From assembly GCA_017553445.1 (NCBI GenBank), contig JAFZMD010000055.1, positions 1 to 62,152 on the forward strand: a stretch of DNA of 62,152 nucleotides, read 5' to 3'. A program made the translations under genes and the position numbers. The stretch's first letter is position 1, and the number at the start of each line of letters is the position of its first letter. Source of the DNA: Methanobrevibacter sp. GTDB lineage: Archaea; Methanobacteriota; Methanobacteria; Methanobacteriales; Methanobacteriaceae. The notes under the pieces are model-generated. The model was not told where the DNA came from and made no database searches. It worked only from the letters and a program-made list of their open reading frames with translations. Below, piece by piece: positions 9,082-18,146 of the stretch.

Positions 9082-9783
9082 ATGAAATTTTGCTATGAAT
9101 GCGGATACAAATTGGAAGGCTATGAAAAAGTATGTCCTGAATGTGGAAAGGAATTAAAACATCCTGAAGACACAGAATATTTTATAGAATCTATTTTAAA
9201 TCAATTTTTAGATGATATGGAACAATTAAAAAATAATGCCATTGAATTTATAGATGAGATGGATATTGATGATGTATTCGATGATTTTTCTAGAAATTCC
9301 AAAAAAGCATTAAACAAAGATGCAGTTTACATTAATCGAGCCCGTAAAAAATTGGAGAACTCTGGAGATAATCAACGAGTATTGTATCTTTGTAATAAGG
9401 CATTGCTTGTTGATGAATTCAATTGGGAAGCTTATTATTTAAAAGGAAGGGCATTAATTAACTTAGGAAGATATGACGAAGCTATTGAAGAATTAATTAA
9501 CAGTTTAGCTTTAAATGAAAATAATATTGGGGCCAGGGCGTATATTGCAAAAGCTTCTGGTTTAAATGGTGATTTGGATTATGCGCTTAAGGTTTATGAT
9601 TCTATTCTAAATATTGATGATAAATACTTTGAAGCCCTTCAGGGCAAAGCATTAATCTATTTTAATCAAAAAAATTATTCTGATGCCGAGAAATTCTTTA
9701 AAAAAGCAAATGAAATTTCTCCTCTTTCAGACTATGCAAATTATAAATGGGATTTCTGTTTGAAAAAATTAAAAGAAGAATAA
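9082..9783 (+). CDS. Zinc-ribbon and TPR-repeat protein
   Basis: A 233-residue soluble protein. It opens with a zinc ribbon, CYECGYKLEGYEKVCPECG (residues about 4-22), then an acidic linker. From about residue 85 it carries several tetratricopeptide repeats, recognisable by the W-x-A-Y-x-x-K-G-x-A-L-x-x-L-G-x-Y-x-x-A pattern at NWEAYYLKGRALINLGRYDEA and two further units ending near the C-terminus. TPRs bind partner proteins. No partner is indicated beyond the neighbouring genes. It follows neuB by 18 bp with its own GGTGG site and converges on another zinc-ribbon gene. Confidence 0.8.
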   Translation: MKFCYECGYKLEGYEKVCPECGKELKHPEDTEYFIESILNQFLDDMEQLKNNAIEFIDEMDIDDVFDDFSRNSKKALNKDAVYINRARKKLENSGDNQRVLYLCNKALLVDEFNWEAYYLKGRALINLGRYDEAIEELINSLALNENNIGARAYIAKASGLNGDLDYALKVYDSILNIDDKYFEALQGKALIYFNQKNYSDAEKFFKKANEISPLSDYANYKWDFCLKKLKEE

Positions 9784-9829
9784 GTTTTTAGTAATGATTT
9801 GCATTAATTATATTAAAAAAAGAAAAAAA

Positions 9830-11344
9830 TTAAAATTCTGAAGAACAGTCTGCAGAGTATTTGCTAAGTAACACCGCACATTTATCTATAGTTTCAGAAT
9901 TTAATTTAACTGTAGTATTTTGAATGGTATTCAATAATTCATCAATAAATAAGTCTTCATCAGTTAAAGGCATATTTATTACAACTACTTCATTATTAAT
10001 AAAACCCACTAATGGTTCTACAAAACAGTTCCTGATATTATTGTCATTAAGGAAATTAATCAAATCTTCTCCTAATGTTAATGCTTTTTGTTTTATGGCA
10101 TTATCCTGAGAAAATTTGGCTTGTTTTGTTGTGTATTTAAAGCGTCTTTGATTTCCTATTTGTTGTACTTCAAACCGTTCATTTTCATTTTCAGCAGATT
10201 TAATTAATTCGATATTTTCATTTTCGGAATTTAATCTATTTTTCGGATTGTATTTTTGGGAAAGAAGTGCATAGATTCCTGTAGGTCCAACAACAACGTG
10301 ATTAATTCCAATAGGGGAAGTTGGTGTTTTTACATTATAGAATACATAATACTCTTCAGGTAGAGTTAACAAGTGTTCTCTAATAATTCTTGTTCTAATA
10401 GTAGTTTCCTGAGTATCTTTTGTTCTATATATTCCAAATGCCATAATGACGATTGCAATTAATAAGGCTGCAAGTCCTACTCCACTATTAACCAATATAA
10501 CTTCAACAATACTTAAAATGAATAAAACAATACCTGCCATAATAATATATTGGTCTGTTGTCAAGTTTCTTATATCAAAATCCTGAGTATCATCAACCAA
10601 TAAATTTGTTGAGATGATTCCATCACCAGGTTCAGCAATTGTGAATTTACTTCTTAGGTTTCCAAATCTGCCTGAATGTTCTGGTTCAGGGAGTGGCTGA
10701 TAATATACTTTCATTCCTTTAAAGAATTCATCTTTAAGGAAATTTTTCATTATATTATAATCATTAGTTTTTGGAACAGCAAATTCTTTACCGAATTTGG
10801 ATAAAACTGGCTCAGGAATTGTTGTCCTGGCAGTTCTAGGGGTATTTTCAATTTTAAATCTTTCTTGTTCAAGTTCTTCTTCTGCAACTTTTTGCATTCC
10901 ATCTTCTGAAAAGAAAGTTTCAAGTTTATCAGTAATGGATTTTATGGAGTGGTCGTTTGCAGTACTTTGTTCTTCTACAGGGGCATGCTGGCTTCTTCTG
11001 AGTTCTTCTAGTTCTTTTTTTCTTTCATCAATATATTGATCTAATTCTTTATTCATTTCTGAATCAAGATATCTTAAAGAACCTCCACAACTATCACATT
11101 CATAGTCCAATATATTGTCCGTTGATTTAATTTTATATTTTAATCCACAATCTTCGCATTGAACGATTTGTGAATTGTCATATTTTATTGAACTTAATAT
11201 ACTAGAATATCGTGATTCGTCATTAGAATAGTTTTCTAAGAGTTCCAAGTCACCTGCACATGAAGAACACTCAAATGATGATATATCGTCATTATCATCG
11301 AGTTGGTATTTAGCACCACAGTTCTTACAACATACAACTTTCAT
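9830..11344 (-). CDS. Membrane protein with two zinc ribbons and a NERD-like domain
   Basis: A 504-residue protein with an unusual domain series. Two tandem zinc-ribbon units (CKNCG…CSSC at residues about 6-30 and CEDCG…CDSC at about 58-84) are followed by a charged, partly coiled linker. Two adjacent hydrophobic segments (around residues 270-308) could form a membrane hairpin. The C-terminal half resembles the NERD (nuclease-related) domain, with TSPIGINHVVVGPTGIYAL and a later KALTLGEDLINFLNDNNI segment. NERD domains are linked to the restriction-endonuclease fold, but I do not see a full catalytic set. It converges on the zinc-ribbon TPR gene. Function unknown; the NERD call is tentative. 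Confidence 0.7.
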   Translation of the reverse strand: MKVVCCKNCGAKYQLDDNDDISSFECSSCAGDLELLENYSNDESRYSSILSSIKYDNSQIVQCEDCGLKYKIKSTDNILDYECDSCGGSLRYLDSEMNKELDQYIDERKKELEELRRSQHAPVEEQSTANDHSIKSITDKLETFFSEDGMQKVAEEELEQERFKIENTPRTARTTIPEPVLSKFGKEFAVPKTNDYNIMKNFLKDEFFKGMKVYYQPLPEPEHSGRFGNLRSKFTIAEPGDGIISTNLLVDDTQDFDIRNLTTDQYIIMAGIVLFILSIVEVILVNSGVGLAALLIAIVIMAFGIYRTKDTQETTIRTRIIREHLLTLPEEYYVFYNVKTPTSPIGINHVVVGPTGIYALLSQKYNPKNRLNSENENIELIKSAENENERFEVQQIGNQRRFKYTTKQAKFSQDNAIKQKALTLGEDLINFLNDNNIRNCFVEPLVGFINNEVVVINMPLTDEDLFIDELLNTIQNTTVKLNSETIDKCAVLLSKYSADCSSEF

Positions 11345-11453
11345 AATATCCTCTTTAATTTACCTTTATGTTATTTAATATGATTAGTTTTTATTATTAA
11401 ATATATTCATTTATGGAGATATTTTTTTTTAAGAAGAAATATGGATTTTTAAT

Positions 11454-13016
11454 TTACATATTCATATTTTTGTATAAATGTAAATTTTCAATTTGCTTTA
11501 TCTCAGTGTAGTTGGTTAAATTCGTCTGTTCCACATTCGAGATATAATAACTAAGATTATTTTCAATGATTTTTTCTGGGTGATTGCTTTCTATTCCTGG
11601 AGAATTCAAGCCTAAATACCAGTAATATGGTCGTATATTATAGTTTCCTATTTGAATATCGCTCCAGTTATCTACATTTGCTTTAATATAATCAGTCATT
11701 TCTTCGGGAGCATTGAACTCATTTGTATCTTCAAAAGTCCATGTAAATGCAAATCCCTGAATTAAAAACAATACAATTAAAATTATTGGGATGATGTTTT
11801 TTCTAGTGATTTTAGCATTAATTTCATCAATGCCAACCATTATGAAGTATACCAATGCCGGAAAAATTGGAATAATGTATCTATTAACCTTTACAATGTA
11901 ATATGACTGGAATATTAGATATACCAGAATCCAACATAACATAACGTATCCCATTTTATGTTCACTGTCTTTCCCGATTAGATAAAGGCCAATAAAAGTC
12001 AGTATGATTGTTATCGTTGAACTGAATTGAGCGAATGTAAGTAAGGCTATTAAACATATTATCATTCCGACTATTTTTGTTTTCGTCAGTTCAAATTCCG
12101 TTCTTTTAATCCATAATGCACTTCCTGCAATTAATATTAAAAATACAATTCCTGAAAGTATTGTCGGGTTGGCTAAATAAGGAGTTTTGCCAACAAAGGT
12201 AGTATTTGATGATGAAATGAAATTTCCCATATTAACTAAATAATATCCAAAATCAGGATTATATGCATTATCGTTTTTAGACCCAAGATTTCCCTGCACT
12301 CCTCCTTTGATAAGTCCATCAAAGACCAATTCCCCACCACCCATTGAGAGGGTTGTCATCAGGATAATTGCCCCAATTATTATTGCAATAAACAGTCCTA
12401 TTAGGATGTATTTTAAATCCTCTTTTGCAATTTTAATGCCTTTTTCATACAAATAATATAAAACCAGTGCCGGAACAACTAAAGCAACTGTGTATCTTGT
12501 AAAAAATCCAAGAATTAGTAATGGAAATACCGCCACATAATATTTGGGATTATCTTTTATGGCGATTATTGCAAAATAGGCAATCCAAATGGTAATGCTT
12601 GCGGCGGGAATGTCCAAACTGCCGTTTGCAAGCCAGGTCAAATTAAGTGCAAGGGTGGAATATATTATCGTCCCGGTCAAGCTCAATAAATTATCAAATT
12701 TTAATCTTAAAAGCATATATAAGCCAATATTTCCAATAATGGCCAAAATCCCAGTTACTATAAAAATTGCGACTTTATCAACATATCCCAAATCAAACAG
12801 CAGTGATGTTAAAAAACAAACAACGGGAGAGAGATAAATGGATCTTGTTGAATGAATGTTGGTTCCGGAGTAATAAAGGGCATTTAACAGGTAAACGTAC
12901 ACATCAGAACAATAGATACCTAAATTGGCATTGAAATTAATGTAATAAGCTACAAGAATAGTGCTTATCACTGTAATGATGAGTAACTCTTTTTTATCTT
13001 TTATATTAATGTTCAT
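11454..13016 (-). CDS. Multi-pass membrane glycosyltransferase-like protein (GT39/ArnT/Dpm-type fold)
   Basis: A 520-residue integral membrane protein with about a dozen hydrophobic segments. The first loop after TM1 contains YCSDVYVYLLNALYYSG, placing acidic residues where PMT/ArnT-type lipid-linked sugar transferases have their catalytic Asp. A short soluble C-terminal region follows the last TM, with IKANVDNWSDIQIGNYNIR. This layout suits the GT-C superfamily, which uses dolichyl-phosphate sugars to modify surface glycans. The exact family and substrate are not resolved. It lies 9 bp downstream of the lipid prenyltransferase gene on the same strand, so the two may form an operon for envelope biosynthesis. 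Confidence 0.7.
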   Translation of the reverse strand: MNINIKDKKELLIITVISTILVAYYINFNANLGIYCSDVYVYLLNALYYSGTNIHSTRSIYLSPVVCFLTSLLFDLGYVDKVAIFIVTGILAIIGNIGLYMLLRLKFDNLLSLTGTIIYSTLALNLTWLANGSLDIPAASITIWIAYFAIIAIKDNPKYYVAVFPLLILGFFTRYTVALVVPALVLYYLYEKGIKIAKEDLKYILIGLFIAIIIGAIILMTTLSMGGGELVFDGLIKGGVQGNLGSKNDNAYNPDFGYYLVNMGNFISSSNTTFVGKTPYLANPTILSGIVFLILIAGSALWIKRTEFELTKTKIVGMIICLIALLTFAQFSSTITIILTFIGLYLIGKDSEHKMGYVMLCWILVYLIFQSYYIVKVNRYIIPIFPALVYFIMVGIDEINAKITRKNIIPIILIVLFLIQGFAFTWTFEDTNEFNAPEEMTDYIKANVDNWSDIQIGNYNIRPYYWYLGLNSPGIESNHPEKIIENNLSYYISNVEQTNLTNYTEIKQIENLHLYKNMNM

Positions 13017-13025
13017 ACAAATCCC

Positions 13026-13868
13026 TTAAAATGATCCGACTGCAAATGAGACAAATGCAATCAACATTCCTATTTTTAAATATTTTGAAACTTTTGCGGC
13101 AGTTTTCACATCTTGATTTTTAATTATTAAAAATGCAGAATATACAAATATTACTACTGCAATAACTATTATGGCCAAGTAAAATATGTTGAATACATGT
13201 TGGAAGTATAATAATGGGCATAAAATACAATCCAGGATGATTAAAACAAATGTAATTATTGAAGATAATTTTGTTCCATAAAGAATAGGGAATGTTTTTG
13301 CACCTTCCTTTTTATCTCCTTCAATATCTTCAATGTCTTTTGTTATTTCACGGGCTGTTGTCATTATGAATGCAAAAAACCCTAAAAATGTTGAAGTATA
13401 AATCATCTGTTCGGTTCCAATTGAAAAACCGCCAAATGTAAAACATAAACCTGTCATGAATCCAACAGTCAGATTTCCGATTAATGGCGTTGACTTTAAT
13501 TTATAAGCATAGACATAAAGAATCACATCCGAAATCAATACAATGATGAATGGAATCCAATTATTGGTTAAATAGCTAATTAAAAAACCACATATGGTTC
13601 CGCCTAAAAATAATCCGTAGGCATAGTTTCTGGCCGTTTTCAATCCAATTCTTCCGGAAGGTATCGGCCTTTCAGGCTTGTTAATTAAATCAATCTTATA
13701 ATCAAAATAATCATTAATTACATTTCCAGCACTTATTTCGAACAATACTGCCAACATTGCAAGGATTATTGGTATTGAGAGGGTATGCGATACGATAGCA
13801 ACAAGTACAATTGCTATCATGGCCATTATTACATTGCCGGGTCTAAGTATTTCTATATATGGATTCAT
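13026..13868 (-). CDS. Digeranylgeranylglyceryl phosphate synthase (UbiA family)
   Basis: This enzyme attaches the second geranylgeranyl chain to geranylgeranylglyceryl phosphate, a key step in archaeal ether lipids. The UbiA-family Asp-rich motif is clear: NVINDYFDYKIDLINKPERP at about residues 49-68, and a second one, REITKDIEDIEGDKKEGAKT, in the middle. About eight membrane segments surround them. At 280 residues it is typical of the archaeal enzyme. The start ATG at 13868 has AGAAGGAA a few bases upstream. It is followed closely by a GT-C-like gene and diverges from the inositol phosphate synthase gene. Confidence 0.92.
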   Translation of the reverse strand: MNPYIEILRPGNVIMAMIAIVLVAIVSHTLSIPIILAMLAVLFEISAGNVINDYFDYKIDLINKPERPIPSGRIGLKTARNYAYGLFLGGTICGFLISYLTNNWIPFIIVLISDVILYVYAYKLKSTPLIGNLTVGFMTGLCFTFGGFSIGTEQMIYTSTFLGFFAFIMTTAREITKDIEDIEGDKKEGAKTFPILYGTKLSSIITFVLIILDCILCPLLYFQHVFNIFYLAIIVIAVVIFVYSAFLIIKNQDVKTAAKVSKYLKIGMLIAFVSFAVGSF

Positions 13869-14013
13869 GTTATTTCCTTCTCATGGCAAATATATTAAAT
13901 TATATTTTATGCATTTTATATTTAAACAATAATTATATAAACTATGTTAGTTAATACATATATTAGTATATTATTTATTAAATTTATATTATTACTTTTT
14001 AGCTGGTGTTAAA
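13869..14013. promoter_or_regulatory. Divergent promoter region, DGGGP synthase / inositol-phosphate synthase
   Basis: A 145-bp, almost G/C-free region between divergent genes. Possible plus-strand TATA boxes are AATTATATAAAC at 13931-13942 and the ATACATATATTAG region at 13954-13966. ATGTTAG at 13944-13950 resembles the start-site motif seen elsewhere in the window. GGTG at 14005-14008 is the ribosome binding site that supports the TTG start at 14014. Confidence 0.45.
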
Positions 14014-15108
14014 TTGGACAAAATAAAAATAGCGATTGTTGGAATAGGTAACTGTGCGAGTTCACTTATCCAAGGAATTCATTATTATGATGGAAAAAAT
14101 CCTGAAGATGCAATTGGATTAATGCATTGGGATATTGGCGGCTATAAACCTAGTGATATTGAAGTCGTGGCTGCTTTTGACGTTGATAAAAGAAAAGTTG
14201 GAAAAAGTATTGATGAAGCAATTTTTGCTAAACCGAATTGTACTACTGTTTTCCAAAAGGATATTCCAAAGTATGATGCAAAAGTTAGTATGGGTCATGT
14301 CTTAGATGGTGTTGCAGAACACATGTCTAATTATGATGAAGAATTTACTTTTGTTGTAAGTGATGAAGAACCTGTTGATGTTGTTGAAGTCTTAAAGGAA
14401 AGCGGTGCTGAAATTCTTGTAAATTACTTGCCTGTTGGATCTGAAGAGGCTGCAAGATATTATGCGCAATGTGCTCTTGATGCAGGGGTTGCTTATGTAA
14501 ACTGTATGCCAGTATTCATTGTAAGTGATGATGAATGGGATGCTAAATTTAGGGAAAAAGGAATTCCTATTGTTGGTGACGATATTAAAGCCCAAATTGG
14601 TGCTACCATTACTCACAGAACACTAGCTAGTTTATTTATGGATAGGGGTGTAAAATTAGATAAAACCTATCAAATCAATACTGGTGGTAACACTGATTTC
14701 TTAAATATGCTTAATAGGGACAGGTTAGACTCTAAAAAAGAATCCAAGACTGAAGCGGTTCAATCCGTGCTTAAAGAAAGAATGGATGATAGGGATATCC
14801 ATATTGGGCCTAGTGATTATGTCCCATGGCAGAATGATAATAAATTATGCTTCCTCAGAATGGAAGGACGTACCTTTGGGGATGTTCCAATGAATATTGA
14901 ACTCAGATTAAGTGTTGAAGATTCACCTAACTCTGCAGGATGTGTCATTGATGCAGTAAGGTGTTGTAAAATTGGATTGGAAAGAGGTATTGGTGGACAA
15001 TTAACTTCTATTTCTTCTTACACCATGAAGCATCCTCCGATTCAATATACTGATGATGAAGCATATGATAATGTTGAAAAATTTATTTCCGGCGATTTGG
15101 AAAGATAA
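14014..15108 (+). CDS. Inositol-3-phosphate synthase
   Basis: Makes 1L-myo-inositol 1-phosphate from glucose 6-phosphate using NAD. In archaea this feeds inositol-containing ether lipids. The N-terminal Rossmann motif GIGNCASSLIQG starts at about residue 10. VAAFDVDKRKVG, NYLPVGSEEA, VGDDIKAQIGATITHR and the NTGGNTDFLNM motif (about residues 222-232) are classical for the family. At 364 residues it matches archaeal enzymes. The start is TTG, supported by GGTG 5 nt upstream. It appears monocistronic, between an A/T-rich promoter and a T-rich gap before pycB. Placement next to the lipid prenyltransferase fits a shared lipid theme. Confidence 0.94.
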   Translation: MDKIKIAIVGIGNCASSLIQGIHYYDGKNPEDAIGLMHWDIGGYKPSDIEVVAAFDVDKRKVGKSIDEAIFAKPNCTTVFQKDIPKYDAKVSMGHVLDGVAEHMSNYDEEFTFVVSDEEPVDVVEVLKESGAEILVNYLPVGSEEAARYYAQCALDAGVAYVNCMPVFIVSDDEWDAKFREKGIPIVGDDIKAQIGATITHRTLASLFMDRGVKLDKTYQINTGGNTDFLNMLNRDRLDSKKESKTEAVQSVLKERMDDRDIHIGPSDYVPWQNDNKLCFLRMEGRTFGDVPMNIELRLSVEDSPNSAGCVIDAVRCCKIGLERGIGGQLTSISSYTMKHPPIQYTDDEAYDNVEKFISGDLER

Positions 15109-15235
15109 TTTTTCAATTTCTTATTTTTTTTTAAATTTTACAAAATTTATTAATATATGTAATGATATATATTAACACATAAGGCATGAAAATTATTCAT
15201 AATTTTTTATAAAATTAAAAAGAGGTGTTTATTAA

Positions 15236-16945
15236 ATGGCGAAAGTAAGATTTACTGAAACTGCACTTCGGGATGCTCACCAATCTTTGCTTGCAACTAG
15301 GATGAGAACAAGAGATATGATTCCTATTGCTGAAGAAATGGATAAAGTAGGTTATTTCTCTGTTGAAGCTTGGGGAGGAGCAACTTTTGATACTTGTATC
15401 AGATATTTAAATGAAGATCCTTGGGAAAGATTAAGAAATTTAAAATCTGAATTTACTAAAACTCCTATTCAAATGCTTTTAAGAGGACAAAATTTGGTGG
15501 GATATAAACATTATCCGGATGATGTTGTAACAAAATTTGTTGAAAAATCCTATGAAAATGGTGTAGATATTTTCAGAGTTTTTGATGCTTTAAATGATAT
15601 TAGAAATATGGAAAAAGCTATTAAAGTAGCTAAAGCTCAAGGCGCTCACGTTCAAGGTACTATCAGTTATACTATTAGTCCGGTTCACACTTTAGATGAT
15701 TTTGTTGATTTGGCCAAAAATCTTGAAGCTCTTGATTGTGATTCTGTAGCTATTAAGGATATGGCTGGTTTGATTACACCAACTGCTGCATATGACTTAG
15801 TATCAAAATTAAAAGAAGAAACTGATTTGCTTGTAGACTTGCATTGTCATTGTACTAGTGGTATGACACCAATCAGTTATTATGCTGCTTGCCAAGCCGG
15901 TGTTGACATATTGGATACTGCAATTTCACCATTATCATGGGGAACATCACAGCCACCAACAGAAAGTATGGTTGCAGCCCTACAGGGAACCCCATATGAT
16001 ACTGGATTGGATTTAAAACAGTTAACCCACATTAAAGAATACTTTGATGACATTAAAGAAAAATATGCATCTATACTCGATCCAATTGCAGAAAGTATTG
16101 ATGCGGATGTTTTATTATACCAAATTCCTGGTGGAATGCTTTCAAACCTCATTTCACAACTTAAAGAACAAAATGCTTTGGATAGGTATCAGGATGTGCT
16201 TGAAGAAATGCCTCGTGTTAGAAAAGATATGGGTTACCCTCCTCTTGTAACCCCAACAAGTCAAATTGTAGGTATTCAGGCAGTAATGAATGTTTTAGGT
16301 GGAGAAAGGTATAAAACTGTTTCCAATGAAGTTAAAGAATATATGAAAGGAAATTACGGTAAACCTCCAGCACCTGTTGATCCTGAAATCTCCAAAAAAA
16401 TCATTGGTGATGAAGAAGTAATTACCTGCAGGCCGGGGGATTTATTAGAACCTGAATTTGATAAATTCAAATCTGAGGGTATGGAAAAGGGATTTGTCAA
16501 ATCTGATGAAGATGCTTTAACTTATGCATTATATCCACCAATAGCCCCTAAATTCCTTAAAGGAGAAGCTGTTGAAGAAGAACTCAAAGCTCCATCAATT
16601 GCGGAGGATACAGAAATTGGAATCCCAACAGAATATAATGTTGAAGTTGATGGCGATGTGTTTGAAGTTAAAATCATGCCTACAGGATTTATTGAAGTTG
16701 AAGAAACTGAAAAAGGTCCATTCACTCCAGTTGAAGGTGGAGTATTATCTTCAATGCAAGGTATGGTAATCAAATTAAATGTAAATGTTGGAGATAAGGT
16801 ATCTGTCGGTTCAACAATTGCAGTTATTGAGGCTATGAAGATGGAAAATGATATTCAGTCTGAAGTTGAAGGTACTGTAAAAGAAATCTTCGTAGAACCT
16901 GGTGATGCAGTTAGTGCCGGAGATATTTTAATGGTTATCAATTAG
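15236..16945 (+). CDS. pycB: Pyruvate carboxylase subunit B (carboxyltransferase plus biotin carrier)
   Basis: In methanogens PycA and PycB convert pyruvate, CO2 and ATP to oxaloacetate, the entry to the incomplete reductive TCA branch. This 569-residue protein has a TIM-barrel carboxyltransferase domain (RDAHQSLLATRMRT near the N-terminus, IKDMAGL, and the metal ligands in DLHCHCTSGM at about residue 200). A PYC/OADA linker domain follows, then a C-terminal biotinyl domain with EAMKMEND (biotinylated Lys at about residue 535). The homologous sodium-pump oxaloacetate decarboxylase alpha subunit is an alternative, but no beta or gamma subunit is present. pycA is not in the window. GAGGTG precedes the ATG. 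KOR, SucC and fumarase beta of the same pathway lie 12-18 kb away. Confidence 0.93.
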   Translation: MAKVRFTETALRDAHQSLLATRMRTRDMIPIAEEMDKVGYFSVEAWGGATFDTCIRYLNEDPWERLRNLKSEFTKTPIQMLLRGQNLVGYKHYPDDVVTKFVEKSYENGVDIFRVFDALNDIRNMEKAIKVAKAQGAHVQGTISYTISPVHTLDDFVDLAKNLEALDCDSVAIKDMAGLITPTAAYDLVSKLKEETDLLVDLHCHCTSGMTPISYYAACQAGVDILDTAISPLSWGTSQPPTESMVAALQGTPYDTGLDLKQLTHIKEYFDDIKEKYASILDPIAESIDADVLLYQIPGGMLSNLISQLKEQNALDRYQDVLEEMPRVRKDMGYPPLVTPTSQIVGIQAVMNVLGGERYKTVSNEVKEYMKGNYGKPPAPVDPEISKKIIGDEEVITCRPGDLLEPEFDKFKSEGMEKGFVKSDEDALTYALYPPIAPKFLKGEAVEEELKAPSIAEDTEIGIPTEYNVEVDGDVFEVKIMPTGFIEVEETEKGPFTPVEGGVLSSMQGMVIKLNVNVGDKVSVGSTIAVIEAMKMENDIQSEVEGTVKEIFVEPGDAVSAGDILMVIN

Positions 16946-17288
16946 ATAACCTACTTATTATTTTTTTGAATTTTTTATTATTTTTGTTTATTTTATATTT
17001 AAAAATTTTTATTCGGATTATTTTTCAAATAGTCTATTAAAAATATGTTTATAATATTTTTCGTGATGGCTTTTCACTTGATTTTTTAATAAATAATAAT
17101 GTTAATGCCGTGAATTTTGTTTATTTTTATAAGATTGATTATCAATTCTTGTTATTTTGTTTAATCTAAATTGAATATCTTACAATCTTTTTGAAAATCA
17201 ATTAGACAAATTTATATATTTCAGAGTATAAACATTGTAATATCGAAGTTTTACAAAAAACTTTGAATATTATTTAAGGTGACAAAAG
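16946..17288. promoter_or_regulatory. Intergenic region with T-rich pycB terminator and SDR promoter
   Basis: These 343 bp hold no credible gene. The first 100 bp contain several T-runs (for example 16961-16967 and 16989-16994) of the kind that ends archaeal transcription. The distal end has a textbook TATA box, AAATTTATATATTT at 17208-17221, about 70 bp before the SDR start, giving an expected transcript start near 17240. AAGGTG at 17277-17282 is the ribosome binding site. I see nothing else of note. Confidence 0.6.
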
Positions 17289-18059
17289 ATGAAAAACTAC
17301 TTTGACATTAAAGATAAAGTCGCTCTTGTTACAGGAGCATCTTCCGGTCTCGGTTGGCAAATTGCACAAGCTTATGCTAGTCAAGGAGCTAAGTTAGCAT
17401 TATTCGCTAGAAGAGAAGAAAGACTTCAAGAAAACAAAAAAACATTAGAAGACGAATATGGCGTAGAAGTAATGTACGCTGTAACAGATGTAGGTGACCC
17501 AGAAAACATCGCTGAATCTGTTAAAAAAGTAGTTGATCATTTCGGAAGAATCGATATCCTCGTAACTGCTGCTGGTATGGGTAACAACAAACCTGTTGTA
17601 GACCAAAGTGCTGAAGAATGGGATAGACACATCAAAATCGACTTAAGTGGTGTATACTACACCTGTGCAGAAGTCGGTAAAGTAATGATCGAACAAAACT
17701 ATGGTAAAATCATTAACATTGGTTCAATCCACTCCCGTGTAATCTTCCCTGGTGGAGGAATTTCCGCATACTCCTCAGCAAAAGGTGGAGTAATGAACTT
17801 AACCAAAAACTTAGCTGTTGAATGGGCAAAATATAATATCACTGTTAACGCAATCGGACCTGCAGTATTTGCAACTGAATTAACCACTGAAAGTATTGAA
17901 ATGGAAGGATTCATGGACTTGATTGCAGCATATTGTCCAATGCAAAGACTCGGTGAACCTGGTGAACTCGACGGTCTTGCAATTTACTTCGCATCCGACG
18001 CATCCAGTTTCTGTACCGGACAATTAGTTTGTGTAGACGGTGGTTGGACAGCTATTTAA
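17289..18059 (+). CDS. SDR-family NAD(P)-dependent oxidoreductase (gluconate 5-dehydrogenase-like)
   Basis: A classical short-chain dehydrogenase of 256 residues. The cofactor motif TGASSGLG is at residues 15-22, then the NAG-equivalent AAGMG, the catalytic Ser in IGSIHS, and Y-S-S-A-K (about residues 161-165), ending with the family pattern ASDASSFCTGQ-VCVDGGWT. The arrangement resembles gluconate 5-dehydrogenase or 3-oxoacyl-ACP reductase relatives, but the substrate is unknown. ARRxxR after the second strand suggests NADP preference. Codon choice differs from most neighbours and resembles EF-2 and the ribosomal protein genes (many ATC, AAC, GTA, CTC codons). With a strong TATA box and its own terminator it looks like a highly expressed single-gene transcript. 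Confidence 0.9.
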   Translation: MKNYFDIKDKVALVTGASSGLGWQIAQAYASQGAKLALFARREERLQENKKTLEDEYGVEVMYAVTDVGDPENIAESVKKVVDHFGRIDILVTAAGMGNNKPVVDQSAEEWDRHIKIDLSGVYYTCAEVGKVMIEQNYGKIINIGSIHSRVIFPGGGISAYSSAKGGVMNLTKNLAVEWAKYNITVNAIGPAVFATELTTESIEMEGFMDLIAAYCPMQRLGEPGELDGLAIYFASDASSFCTGQLVCVDGGWTAI

Positions 18060-18098
18060 GTGTAATATTTAATTACACTTCTTTTTTTTATTTTTTTT
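18058..18098 (+). terminator. Hairpin and T-tract after the SDR gene
   Basis: A perfect 9-bp stem, AAGTGTAAT (18058-18066) with ATTACACTT (18072-18080), is followed by a run of Ts with one A (18082-18098). It begins in the stop codon region of the SDR gene and lies before the convergent queC gene. Archaeal termination depends mainly on the T-tract; the stem may stabilise the RNA end. Confidence 0.7.
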
Positions 18099-18146
18099 GT
18101 TAAAATGAGTATTTTTCATTAATTACTTGAATTTTCTAGTAACAAA

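Noticed and set aside
15880..16152. Long open frame on the minus strand inside pycB
   Set aside because: It lies wholly opposite a clear conserved gene and its product shows no domain. The same holds for antisense frames in sucC, rpoA', rpoA'' and the adhesin gene.
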